Shown here: piece by piece, positions 36,097 through 45,319 of the stretch
Numbering within the stretch: position 1 is the first letter of the stretch
How the letters are laid out: every line of letters begins with the position of its first letter
The notes under the pieces: model-generated
The model's input: the letters and a program-made list of their open reading frames with translations, nothing else
What the model was told of the DNA's origin: nothing
The model's database searches: none
Source: Pontibacter coccineus
Lineage (GTDB): Bacteria; Bacteroidota; Bacteroidia; Cytophagales; Hymenobacteraceae
Reading direction: 5' to 3'
DNA: 64,000 nt
Assembly: GCF_030546575.1 (NCBI RefSeq)
Contig: NZ_JAUOTN010000001.1
Coordinates: forward strand, 372,001-436,000
Translations under genes and position numbers: made by a program

Positions 36097-39000
36097 ATGA
36101 ACATCATCAAAAACCTGAAGATCAGGGATAAACTCCTCCTCCTGCTGGCTTTGCTCCTTTTTCCGCTCGTTTACTTTGTGGCTGCCACCGTGCAGCGCGA
36201 GCTCGAAGACAACGAGAAGCTGCAAAATGAAGTGGTGCAGTTAAACGAGTCAGAAAAAATCTCCGATCTGGTGCATTCCTTCCAGCGGGAAAGGGCCCGC
36301 ATTCTGGCTGCCTCTGCCGGCGACTCCGCTTTTATGCTGGATGCCCGCGCCCAACGCGGCCTGACGGATGCAGCCGGACTGGAGTTAACCAATTTCCTGA
36401 ACGAGACGAATCGGTCATTCCCGGCCCTCAGCATGCTGGATGACCTTAAAAAATACCGCAGCGAGCTCGATAAGGGCAAACTCGACCCAGAGGACTTCCG
36501 ACGCTATTCATCAGATTTTATTTTCAGCATGCTGAACCGCATGGACGCCAGCGCCATCGGAATCAATGATGCCGAAATCGGCAAGCAACTTACCAGCTTC
36601 AAAAGCTTATCGGAGGCGAAGATCCACCTGGCCCGCATGCGCAGCCTGCTCATGAAATCCTTGCAGGAGGGGATTTTCTCGTACCAGGATTATGCCCAGC
36701 TCATGTCGCAGTACGCGTCACATACCGCTGCTCTGGGGGATTTTTACCGCTATGGCGAAAAAGAGGCTGTCAACGTGGTGCAGCAGATCGTAGTGTCGGA
36801 CGAGTACAAGCGCGGCGACGCCATTTTGAAGACACTCCAGGAAAATCCCGAAACCGACTTGAACAGATTTCAGCCCCTCCAGGTCTATACCCTTTTCACG
36901 AACAACATTGAGGCCCTGCGCAAAGCTGAGTTGGCGCTGATAGACCAGATCAGGGAAGGAGTTGAAGCTGAGAGCAAGAGTAAAGAACACTACCTGCAGG
37001 TGCTGTTTGCCAGCCTGGCGGCGATCCTGATGCTGGTTGGCTTCCTGTCGTACTACATCATCAGCCTGATCTCCGGCTCCCTGGCCAGCCTCAAGAATGC
37101 TGCCGACCGCATCCGGCTGGGCGCCACCGACGTGGAGATCGACGTCAACAGCACAGATGAGATTGGCAGTGTGGCCGCTTCGTTCAGAGGTGTGGTCAAT
37201 AAAACGGTGATGCTCTCGGAAGTGACCAAAGCCATTGGCGAGGGCCGCTACGACATGGATGTGGAGCCGCAAAGCGAGGCAGACGTGCTCAGCCTGTCTA
37301 TCCGCACCATGAAGGAGAACCTGCGTACCTACACCACCGAGAATGCCAACCGTAATTGGGTGCTCACCGGCGTGGCCGAGCTCAGCAATCTGATCGGGGG
37401 CGAGTCCACGCTCGACAACGTGTCCAAACACGCCCTCTCCTACCTTTGCAATTACACCGACTCTGAGGCGGGTGTGCTATACCTGCACAACAACACGGGA
37501 AAACTGGAGCCTGCCGCCAGCTACGGCGTGCAACAGAACAGGGCGCAGTTGCCAGTGTTTGAAGTCGGAACCGGCACCGTGGGCCAAGCCGTTCAGGAAC
37601 GAAAGGTTAAAGTGCTCGAAGGCGTGCAGGAGGAATACCTCCGCATCCGCACCGGCCTTTCTGATATCGAACCGGCCACAGTTATCATCATGCCGCTCTA
37701 CTTTGGAAACACCATCGTGGGGGCGCTGGAGCTGGCTTCCCGCACGCCTTACACCGAGGTGCAGCGTCGCCTGCTCGACTCCGCCTCCGAGCGCATTTCG
37801 GTCCTCATCCATACCCTGAAAGCGCACCTGCAGACCCAGGAGCTGCTTTACGAAACACAAAACCAGGCCGAGGAGCTGGAGACGCAGCAGGAGGAACTGC
37901 GCCAGCTCAATGCCGAGCTGAAAGCATCGGAAGAGGAACTGCGCGTAAACCAGGAGGAACTGCAGGAAAAGAATGCCGAGCTCGAAGAAAAAGCACAGCT
38001 GCTGGAAGAGCAGTACGAGGCACTGGGTGCCAAGAATAAGGCCCTGGAGGATGCCCGCGAAGCGATTGAGCTGAAGATACAGCAGGTCGAAACCGTGAGC
38101 AAGTACAAGAGTGACTTTCTGGCTAACATGAGCCATGAGCTGCGCACCCCGCTCAATAGTATCCTCATCCTATCACGCTTGCTGGCCGACAATACTGAGA
38201 ACACGCTGTCTACCAAGCAGATCGACCACGCCCACATCATCCACAAGTCCGGCAACGACCTGCTGCGTCTGATCAACGAAATACTGGACCTTTCCAAGAT
38301 CGAGTCAGGCATGGTGAAACTGGAAACAGAGGAACTACAACTGTCCGACATCTCGATGAAGCCGATGTTTAAGGAACTGGCTGCCAAAAAGCAGATCAAC
38401 TTCAAAGAGCGTCACCAGCCGGGTGCGTTCGACAGCATCGTGACGGACCGTTTCCGACTAGAGCAGATCCTGAAAAACTTCATCGGCAATGCCATTAAGT
38501 TTACCGACGAGGGCGGTGAAGTCGAGTTCCAGGTATACCCGGTTACCGAGCGCCCTGCCTTCAGATCGGAGCAGTTGCGCGAGTCGCAGGACGTGGTGGC
38601 CTTTGCCGTGCGCGACACCGGTATAGGTATAGCTCAGGACAAGCAGGAAATGGTGTTCGAAGCCTTCCAGCAAGCCGACACCTCCACCACCCGCAAATAC
38701 GGCGGCACGGGTCTGGGACTCACGATCAGCAAGGAACTCGCCAGCTTGTTGGGCGGTGAGCTGATGCTCGAGAGTGAGCCGGGCAAGGGCAGCACCTTTA
38801 CGCTATACCTGCCGCGTGTGCCGTTCGGCGCCGTAAACGGTTCGGCTATACCTGCGCAGCGACAGACGGCTGCCCATACACCGGCCGTACAGCCTGCTGC
38901 AGCGCCAACTGCCTCCCCGGCTCAGCAGAAAAGCCAGAGCATGGGGCAGGTGTTCCTGAACATGGAGCGCGAGGACAAGAAAGACATCTGTGTGCTCATC

Positions 39001-40155
39001 GTGGAGGACGACAAGGGCTTCAGCGACATCCTGGCAGACTTTGCCAAGGCCAAGAACTTCCGGGTGCACCAGGCCTTCACGGGTCGCGACGGCCTCCGCA
39101 TGGCCCTGCAGCACAAGCCCGACGCCATGCTCCTCGACATCCAGCTGCCGGACATGTCGGGCTGGGACGTGCTCAAGAAAGTGCGTGAAGACAAAAACCT
39201 GCGCAACATCAACGTGCACGTCATGTCGGCCTACGACAAAGAGGTGATTGGGGAGCATGCCGAAAACGAAGAGTACCTGCCAAAACCGGTAACGCTCGAA
39301 ATGCTCAACAAGGCCTTTGGCTCCATCGTGAACAAGTCGGGTGCGAACATCGAGAACATCCTGATCGTGGAGGACAACGAGATCGAGAACAAAGCCGTGG
39401 CCGAACTGCTGCTGGCCCACGGACTGAAATCTACCTCCGCCTACTCCGCCGAAGAAGCCGAGAAGGTGCTGGCCAAGCAAAAGGTAGACTGCATCATCCT
39501 CGACCTCAACCTGCCGGGCATGAAAGGCTACGAGTGGATGAAGCGCATCAAGTCGCAGACCAAACTCGGCGATATTCCGATCATCATTTACTCCGGCAAA
39601 GACCTGAGCGAGGAAGAAGAAACGAAACTGAAGGAGTTCGCCAACACGATCATCATCAAGAACGAGTACTCATACCTGCGCCTGCTCGACGAGGTGCAGC
39701 TCTTCCTGCACAAGGTGAACCAGAAGCTGCCGCCTGGCAACGAGTTCAAAATGAAGCTGCACGTGCCCGAAGAAGTGCTGCGCGGCAAGAAGATACTGGT
39801 GGTAGACGACGATGTGCGCAACATCTACTCGCTGAGCAGCTTGCTGGAGCTCCACGGCATGCAGGTGGTGGCCGCTTACGACGGCAAAGAGGCCTTGGAG
39901 AAACTTGACACCGAAACAGGTATAGACATGGTGCTGATGGACGTGATGATGCCGGAAATGGACGGTATAGAAGCGACAAAACGAATCCGGGCGGATTTAC
40001 GTTTTAAGCAACTGCCGATCATTTCACTCACCGCCAAGGCTATGAAAGAAGACCGAGAAAAATGCATAGAAGCCGGGGCTTCTGACTATATACCGAAACC
40101 AGTAGACACCGATAAGTTACTTACCCTGATGCGGGTATGGTTGTATGAAGCCTGA
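36097..40155 (+). CDS. Hybrid histidine kinase: NIT-HAMP-GAF-HisKA-HATPase-REC-REC-REC
   Basis: 1352-residue membrane sensor kinase. Membrane helix 1 (13-30); extracytoplasmic NIT-like helical domain (about 50-295, with QRERARILA); membrane helix 2 (302-322); HAMP (about 323-375) and a second HAMP-like block; GAF (about 425-570); long coiled coil (575-670, Glu/Leu-rich); HisKA with phospho-acceptor His680 (SHELRTPLN); HATPase with N, G1 (DTGIGI) and G2 (GTGLGL) boxes. Three receivers have acceptor Asp1014, Asp1136 and Asp1282, and the third ends the protein. The stop overlaps the CheR start by 11 bp. It probably integrates a small-molecule signal with internal receiver cross-talk; the ligand is unknown. 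Confidence 0.93.
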   Translation: MNIIKNLKIRDKLLLLLALLLFPLVYFVAATVQRELEDNEKLQNEVVQLNESEKISDLVHSFQRERARILAASAGDSAFMLDARAQRGLTDAAGLELTNFLNETNRSFPALSMLDDLKKYRSELDKGKLDPEDFRRYSSDFIFSMLNRMDASAIGINDAEIGKQLTSFKSLSEAKIHLARMRSLLMKSLQEGIFSYQDYAQLMSQYASHTAALGDFYRYGEKEAVNVVQQIVVSDEYKRGDAILKTLQENPETDLNRFQPLQVYTLFTNNIEALRKAELALIDQIREGVEAESKSKEHYLQVLFASLAAILMLVGFLSYYIISLISGSLASLKNAADRIRLGATDVEIDVNSTDEIGSVAASFRGVVNKTVMLSEVTKAIGEGRYDMDVEPQSEADVLSLSIRTMKENLRTYTTENANRNWVLTGVAELSNLIGGESTLDNVSKHALSYLCNYTDSEAGVLYLHNNTGKLEPAASYGVQQNRAQLPVFEVGTGTVGQAVQERKVKVLEGVQEEYLRIRTGLSDIEPATVIIMPLYFGNTIVGALELASRTPYTEVQRRLLDSASERISVLIHTLKAHLQTQELLYETQNQAEELETQQEELRQLNAELKASEEELRVNQEELQEKNAELEEKAQLLEEQYEALGAKNKALEDAREAIELKIQQVETVSKYKSDFLANMSHELRTPLNSILILSRLLADNTENTLSTKQIDHAHIIHKSGNDLLRLINEILDLSKIESGMVKLETEELQLSDISMKPMFKELAAKKQINFKERHQPGAFDSIVTDRFRLEQILKNFIGNAIKFTDEGGEVEFQVYPVTERPAFRSEQLRESQDVVAFAVRDTGIGIAQDKQEMVFEAFQQADTSTTRKYGGTGLGLTISKELASLLGGELMLESEPGKGSTFTLYLPRVPFGAVNGSAIPAQRQTAAHTPAVQPAAAPTASPAQQKSQSMGQVFLNMEREDKKDICVLIVEDDKGFSDILADFAKAKNFRVHQAFTGRDGLRMALQHKPDAMLLDIQLPDMSGWDVLKKVREDKNLRNINVHVMSAYDKEVIGEHAENEEYLPKPVTLEMLNKAFGSIVNKSGANIENILIVEDNEIENKAVAELLLAHGLKSTSAYSAEEAEKVLAKQKVDCIILDLNLPGMKGYEWMKRIKSQTKLGDIPIIIYSGKDLSEEEETKLKEFANTIIIKNEYSYLRLLDEVQLFLHKVNQKLPPGNEFKMKLHVPEEVLRGKKILVVDDDVRNIYSLSSLLELHGMQVVAAYDGKEALEKLDTETGIDMVLMDVMMPEMDGIEATKRIRADLRFKQLPIISLTAKAMKEDREKCIEAGASDYIPKPVDTDKLLTLMRVWLYEA

Positions 40156-40975
40156 GCAGGATGAATTGTTTGAGCTGGAGGTAGAGGCGCTCATCAAGGA
40201 AATACACACCCAGTACGGATACGATTTCAGCGGCTATGCCCGGGCCTCGGTATACCGGCGCATCAAGCGGTTTCTGGGTCAGAAGCACTTGCAGAGCATC
40301 GAAGACCTGCGCAAGTTTCTGTTCACGGACAGTTTTTTCTTCGAGAATTTCCTGCAGGAGATCACCGTGAACGTGACGGAGATGTTCCGCGACCCGACCT
40401 TTTACAAGTCGCTGCGCGAGAACGTGCTGCCCATCCTGTCCACCTACCCTTTCATCAAGGTATGGGATGCAGGCTGCTCTACCGGCGAGGAGCTCTTCTC
40501 GCTGGCGATCCTACTGGAGGAAGAAGGGCTGCTGGGCCGCACCAAGATCTACGCCACCGATATCAACCAGAAGGTGTTGCGGCAGGCGAAAGAAGGCATC
40601 TTCTCTGCCTCGAACATGACGGCCTATACCGCAGCGTACTATGCGGCGGGCGGCAACCGTGATTTTGCGGACTACTATACCAGCAACTACGGCAGCGTGA
40701 AATTCAACTCGTCGCTCGTCAGGAATGTGGTGTTTTATCCGCACAACCTGGCTACCGACAGCTCGTTCAACGAGTTTCACCTGATCGTGTGCCGCAATGT
40801 GCTGATCTACTTTAACCGGGCCCTGCAAGACAAGGTATACCAGCTATTTGACGAGAGTCTGGTGGATCTGGGCTACCTGGCACTGGGCAAAAAGGAAACG
40901 CTGGCCATGTCAGGCATCAGCGACACGTACAACTTTGTAGACAAGAACAACCGCATATACCGCAAAAACTCCTGA
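40145..40975 (+). CDS. CheR-type protein-glutamate O-methyltransferase
   Basis: 276 residues, with an N-terminal helical domain and a SAM-binding domain (WDAGCSTGEELFSLAILL near 108-125; IYATDINQKVLRQA; CRNVLIYF). It overlaps the hybrid kinase by 11 bp and shares its last base with the CheB start. No chemotaxis receptor or flagellar gene is near, so the substrate may be the glutamate-rich coiled coil of the kinase next door. That is an inference from context. Confidence 0.93.
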   Translation: MKPEQDELFELEVEALIKEIHTQYGYDFSGYARASVYRRIKRFLGQKHLQSIEDLRKFLFTDSFFFENFLQEITVNVTEMFRDPTFYKSLRENVLPILSTYPFIKVWDAGCSTGEELFSLAILLEEEGLLGRTKIYATDINQKVLRQAKEGIFSASNMTAYTAAYYAAGGNRDFADYYTSNYGSVKFNSSLVRNVVFYPHNLATDSSFNEFHLIVCRNVLIYFNRALQDKVYQLFDESLVDLGYLALGKKETLAMSGISDTYNFVDKNNRIYRKNS

Positions 40976-41547
40976 TGCACAATATTTCCAGACTGATCGT
41001 AATAGGTGGCTCCTGGGGCGGCATACAGGCGTCGATGAGAATACTGGAGGGCCTTCCCGCCGATTACCCTATTCCCATCGTGCTGGTGCTGCACCGTTTG
41101 CGCAACCAGGAGGGCAGTCTGCAGGAGCTATTCGAAAAGAAACTGGTGCTGAAGGCAGTAGAGGTGGATGATAAAGCGCCTCTAGAGGCCGGCCACGTAT
41201 ACATTGCCCCGGCCAACTACCATGTACTGCTCGAAAAAGACCATACCTTCTCGCTCGACGACTCGGAGCTGGAGAACTACTCCCGCCCTTCCATCGACGT
41301 GACTTTTACCAGCGCAGCCGATGCTTTCGGGAAAAATACGGTGGGCATACTACTTAGTGGGGCCAGCAAGGATGGAAGTTCAGGATTAAAGTATATATTT
41401 GACAAACGGGGCACCGCCATTGTGCAGCACCCCGGCGAAGCAGAGATTTCCACCATGCCGCTGGCAGCCATCCATAGCACACCCGGCTGTAGTATCCTAA
41501 ATGTTGAGCGCATACAAGCTTATTTGCTAACCTTACATGGACACTGA
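40975..41547 (+). CDS. CheB-type methylesterase domain without receiver
   Basis: 190 residues consisting only of the CheB catalytic domain. Catalytic Ser13 (GGSWGG), His40 and Asp133 (SGASKDGS) are in place. The N-terminal receiver of classical CheB is missing, so activity is not controlled by phosphorylation in cis; the receiver could be supplied by the neighbouring kinases. It overlaps CheR by one base and the next gene by 11 bp. Confidence 0.92.
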   Translation: MHNISRLIVIGGSWGGIQASMRILEGLPADYPIPIVLVLHRLRNQEGSLQELFEKKLVLKAVEVDDKAPLEAGHVYIAPANYHVLLEKDHTFSLDDSELENYSRPSIDVTFTSAADAFGKNTVGILLSGASKDGSSGLKYIFDKRGTAIVQHPGEAEISTMPLAAIHSTPGCSILNVERIQAYLLTLHGH

Positions 41548-42748
41548 CCACGATACCTTACCTATTACGACTTTGCCTACTCCTACCCATCCGGTAAAGA
41601 TATTGCTCGTGGACGACAAGGAAGAAAACCTTGTCAGCCTGGCGAGCCTGCTATCGGATGACGGCGACAATACCGACTACCTGTTTGCCAATTCAGGCGA
41701 AGAGGCCCTGAAAATAGCGTTGCAGGAAGAGATAGCCCTTATTCTGCTGGATGTGCAGATGCCCGGCATGAACGGGTACGAAGTAGCCCGCTACCTGCGC
41801 GACATTTCCAAAACACGGGATATTCCAATCATTTTCGTGACGGCCATTCACCAGCAGGATGTGCACGTGATGGAGGGATTCGAGGCCGGAGCCGTGGACT
41901 TTCTGTTCAAGCCCCTGCACCCTGCCATCACCAAAGCCAAAGTGACGGCCTTTGTTCGGTTCTACCTGCAGAAGAAAGAAGTAGAGCGTGCCCACAAACG
42001 TACGCAGGAGATCAACCGTGAGCTGGAGGAACGCGTGAATGCCCGCACCGCCGAACTCACCCGCGTGAACAAAGACCTGGACAACTTCGTCTATACCGCC
42101 TCCCACGATCTGAAGGCCCCGATCAACAACATTGAAGGGCTGGTAGTGGCGCTGAGAGAGGTACTGGATAACCCGGAGCCTGACCACGGTGAACTGAACA
42201 TCATTATGAACATGATCCAGGATGCCATCGGTCGGTTCAAGCACACTCTCATGGACCTGACAGAAGTGGCCAAGCTGCAGCACCAGGACGAAACCCCCAT
42301 CGAAAGTGTCCGCTTTGCGGAGTTGATCGATGATGTGACATTGAACATTCAGGACCTGATTCTCAAATACGACGCTACAATCAACACAGACTTTTCTGAG
42401 GTGCCGGAGATGATTTTCTCGCGAAAGAACCTGCGCAGCATTGTCTACAATCTCGTGTCGAATGCCATCAAGTATAGCTCACCGGAACGTCAGCCGCTGA
42501 TCGAGGTCAGCACTTACCGCGAGGGCGCCTATACCGTGTTCCGTGTCAAAGACAACGGGCTGGGTATAAGAGCAGATGACAAAAACAAGGTGTTTGCTAT
42601 GTTCAAGCGCCTGCATGCGCACGTAGAGGGCACCGGCGTTGGCCTGGCCATCGTGAAGCGCATCGTGGAGAACTGCGACGGAAAGATAGAGTGCGACAGC
42701 GAACAGGGCATAGGCTCCGAGTTCAGGGTATACCTCAAGGAAGTTTAA
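41537..42748 (+). CDS. Response receiver-histidine kinase fusion
   Basis: 403 residues: receiver domain (20-140, acceptor Asp72 in LLDVQMPG), coiled coil (145-180), HisKA with His190 (TASHDLKAPINN) and HATPase (about 290-402, NAIKYS, DNGLGI, GTGVGL). No membrane segment, so it is cytoplasmic and probably takes its input through the receiver from the large hybrid kinase. The start overlaps CheB by 11 bp, completing a four-gene operon closed by a strong terminator. Confidence 0.93.
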   Translation: MDTDHDTLPITTLPTPTHPVKILLVDDKEENLVSLASLLSDDGDNTDYLFANSGEEALKIALQEEIALILLDVQMPGMNGYEVARYLRDISKTRDIPIIFVTAIHQQDVHVMEGFEAGAVDFLFKPLHPAITKAKVTAFVRFYLQKKEVERAHKRTQEINRELEERVNARTAELTRVNKDLDNFVYTASHDLKAPINNIEGLVVALREVLDNPEPDHGELNIIMNMIQDAIGRFKHTLMDLTEVAKLQHQDETPIESVRFAELIDDVTLNIQDLILKYDATINTDFSEVPEMIFSRKNLRSIVYNLVSNAIKYSSPERQPLIEVSTYREGAYTVFRVKDNGLGIRADDKNKVFAMFKRLHAHVEGTGVGLAIVKRIVENCDGKIECDSEQGIGSEFRVYLKEV

Positions 42749-42768
42749 GACCTCAGCATCTAGGTATA

Positions 42769-42806
42769 AAAAAGCCCCTCCCGGAATCATCCGGGAGGGG
42801 CTTTGA
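42769..42806. terminator. Bidirectional intrinsic terminator
   Basis: Perfect 14-bp stem AAAGCCCCTCCCGG with TCCGGGAGGGGCTTT and a short loop between the convergent signalling operon and pepD. Confidence 0.88.
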
Positions 42807-42826
42807 ATTATAGGCCAATGCGGACG

Positions 42827-44290
42827 TTAGGCCTTCGTAGGTATACGCTTCAGGGTATCCAGCAGGAAATCCCAGTACTTCTGCACCGAGCTGATCTGCA
42901 CTTTTTCGTCAGGTGAGTGGGCGCCCCGGATGTTCGGACCAAACGAGATCATCTCCATTTCCGGATAGTTCGCCCCGATGATACCGCACTCCAAACCGGC
43001 GTGGCAGGCGTTTACGTGGGCTTCCCCGTTGTACTTCTCTCTGTAAAGGTCGCTCATCAGCTGCACGATGCCGGCACCCGGACGAGGCATCCAGCCCGGA
43101 TACATCCCGCTCAGTGATACGGAAGCACCCGCTAATTCCAGGGCACATTGTATGGCTGCGGCCAGATCCATTTTCTCGCTGTCCACGGAGCTGCGGGTGA
43201 GGCACTGCACAGTCAGTTTACCGTCCTGCACCAGCACGCGGGCTACGTTGTTCGAGGTTTGCACCAGGTGCTCGATATCCGGGCTCATGCGGTATACCCC
43301 GTTGTGGCAGGCATAAAGCGCCCGCAACAACTTACCCTGGTAATCGGCTGGCAATACCTGCGCCGGAGCCTCTGCCTTCTCCACCGTCACAGCTAGGTTC
43401 GGGTCGGTGGTAGCGTGCTCGTTTTTAAGGATCGCTGTCAGTTCTTCCACAAATTTTTCGAAAGCCGTAGCCTCGCCTGCAGGTATAGCCACTACGGCCA
43501 CCGACTCGCGTGGGATGGCGTTTCGGAGGCTACCGCCGTCGATGGAACCGATGCGGAGGCCAAGTTTCTCAGAGGCCTGGTGCAACAAACGGTTCATCAG
43601 CTTGTTGGCGTTGCCACGACCCAGGTAAATGTCCATACCGGAGTGCCCACCGGTCAGGCCTTTAATGCTCACTTTGTAGCCTTTCATGTCGCCGCTTATA
43701 CCTTCGGCCTGGTAGGTGCCGCTGGCGTTAATGTCTACGCCGCCGGCGCAACCAATGGTTAGTTCGGTGTCATCTTCGGTGTCGAGGTTGAGCATGATGT
43801 CAGCTTCCAGCACCCCGCCTTTCAGGCCAAGAGCGCCGGTCATACCTGTTTCTTCGTCTATTGTAAACAGGGCCTCAATAGCCGGATGTTCGATGTCGGT
43901 TGAGGCGAGCAGTGTCATGATGGAGGCCACGCCAAGACCGTTGTCGGCGCCCAACGTCGTGCCACGGGCTTTCACCCAATCGCCGTCCACATACATGTCG
44001 ATGCCCTGCGTGTTGAAATCAAAATCGGTATCCGCGTTTTTCTGGTGCACCATGTCCACATGGCTCTGGATCAGCACCGTTTTGCGGTCTTCCATACCAG
44101 CAGTAGCGGGTTTCTTGATGATGACGTTGCCGATCTCGTCCTGAATGGTTTCCAGGCCAAGTTTCTGGCCAAACGCCATCATGAACGCGACCACACGCTC
44201 TTCTTTTTTGGAAGGCCGCGGCACGGCGTTCAGGTCAGCGAAATTATTCCAGAGGGCTTTCGGCTCGAGTGCTCTTACTTCGGTGCTCAT
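42827..44290 (-). CDS. pepD: Cytosol non-specific dipeptidase (M20 family)
   Basis: 487-residue cytosolic dipeptidase that cleaves unblocked dipeptides such as Xaa-His. The start at 44290 (MSTEVRALEP) is the normal N-terminus; a longer in-frame extension to 44479 runs into intergenic sequence. Metal ligands follow the M20 pattern: His77 and Asp79 (QSHVDMV), bridging Asp116 (GADNGLG), catalytic Glu146/Glu147 (DEETGM). It stands alone and converges on the signalling operon. Confidence 0.94.
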   Translation of the reverse strand: MSTEVRALEPKALWNNFADLNAVPRPSKKEERVVAFMMAFGQKLGLETIQDEIGNVIIKKPATAGMEDRKTVLIQSHVDMVHQKNADTDFDFNTQGIDMYVDGDWVKARGTTLGADNGLGVASIMTLLASTDIEHPAIEALFTIDEETGMTGALGLKGGVLEADIMLNLDTEDDTELTIGCAGGVDINASGTYQAEGISGDMKGYKVSIKGLTGGHSGMDIYLGRGNANKLMNRLLHQASEKLGLRIGSIDGGSLRNAIPRESVAVVAIPAGEATAFEKFVEELTAILKNEHATTDPNLAVTVEKAEAPAQVLPADYQGKLLRALYACHNGVYRMSPDIEHLVQTSNNVARVLVQDGKLTVQCLTRSSVDSEKMDLAAAIQCALELAGASVSLSGMYPGWMPRPGAGIVQLMSDLYREKYNGEAHVNACHAGLECGIIGANYPEMEMISFGPNIRGAHSPDEKVQISSVQKYWDFLLDTLKRIPTKA

Positions 44291-44629
44291 GTATGATTGT
44301 TTATATCTAGTGTTGAATTTCTTATTGGTAATTGCCAGCGGCAATGTGGCGCTAAGGTAGTAAGAATATGGGAAAGGTTTTGGTTTGTAGGTATAGCGGA
44401 GGTTGTTGCAGGTATAGTGATTAGGGTTGTGCTTTTGCTTGCCCTGCCCGGGCACTCTCCGGAAGGCGGGAGCGTCCACGCTCGTGAAGGCTATCGTGGG
44501 GCCTCTGCTCAGGATAGGTATAGCGATAGCGCAACTTGTGGATACGCATGAAAGCCAGTTTGAAACCGGCGTAGTCGCGGCTTTTGCAGGTATGGCAAAC
44601 AGTGTTGTTTTATAGCTTCGCCTGTGCGG

Positions 44630-45146
44630 CGGGCACTCACTTTTTTCCTTGATGGGGGTAGGGGCCCTCGATAAAGAAAAAAGTAAGCAAAAAAATCAAG
44701 ACGCTCCAAACTCGCTGAACGCTCGAACAGTGGAGCGCCAAAAAGTGCACCTGGCTAGAGTGATTTGTTTCATAGTTTCCGGGGCAAGTTACTCTTGCTA
44801 TACCTGCCAGTGGTGTGCGATACAACGCTTATAGCTTGGATTAGCAGTAGCAGAAAGTCCCCCTTTGAAGGGGGCAGGGGGATGTTAATCATTCACATGA
44901 AACTTCAGCTACTAAGCTATACCTGTAAAGTAGTAGTAGCCGAAACTCCCCGCCTTACACAAGGAAGGGTTAGTGTTGGTCGGATCCGGTAAAACAGAAC
45001 AATTACAACGAAGCTTATACCTGTGGACCGGCAGCTACAGAAAATTCCCTTCTGGGGGTAGGGGCCATCGATAAAGGGAGGGGCAGATTCATCGTGCACG
45101 AGAATCCTGTTAATCCTAAAATCCTGTAAATCCTGATTCAGACAAA
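44630..45146 (-). repeat. Modular intergenic repeat, copy 2 (inverted)
   Basis: The 1029-bp gap between pepD and the PAP2 gene carries the same modules as 15535-16160, read on the minus strand: A (45146-45100), three B modules (45087-45012, 44990-44920, 44886-44826), C (44815-44784) and D (44720-44630, with CTTTTTTC and GAAAAAAGTAAG arms). Order and spacing match copy 1, but one B module fewer is present. Open frames here, including those reading DFFAYFF, are repeat sequence, not genes. The remaining flanks (44291-44629, 45147-45319) show no gene. Confidence 0.8.
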
Positions 45147-45319
45147 TAAGACAGGGGATGACAATCATGCTCAAGCATCCTGCCAATCCGTGGGGAATAG
45201 GCGCCCTTTCTAAAACTAAAAAGCACGATCAAAAAAAATTTCCAAACCCCTGCGTCTTTCTACTCTCCTCCCCGTCATCCTGATGAATTTGAAACCGAAA
45301 CATTAAAACAATTCATCCG

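Noticed and set aside
44509-44709. Open frame reading DFFAYFF with basic tail
   Set aside because: It lies wholly in module D of the modular repeat; the same peptide arises at the other copy (15878-16132).
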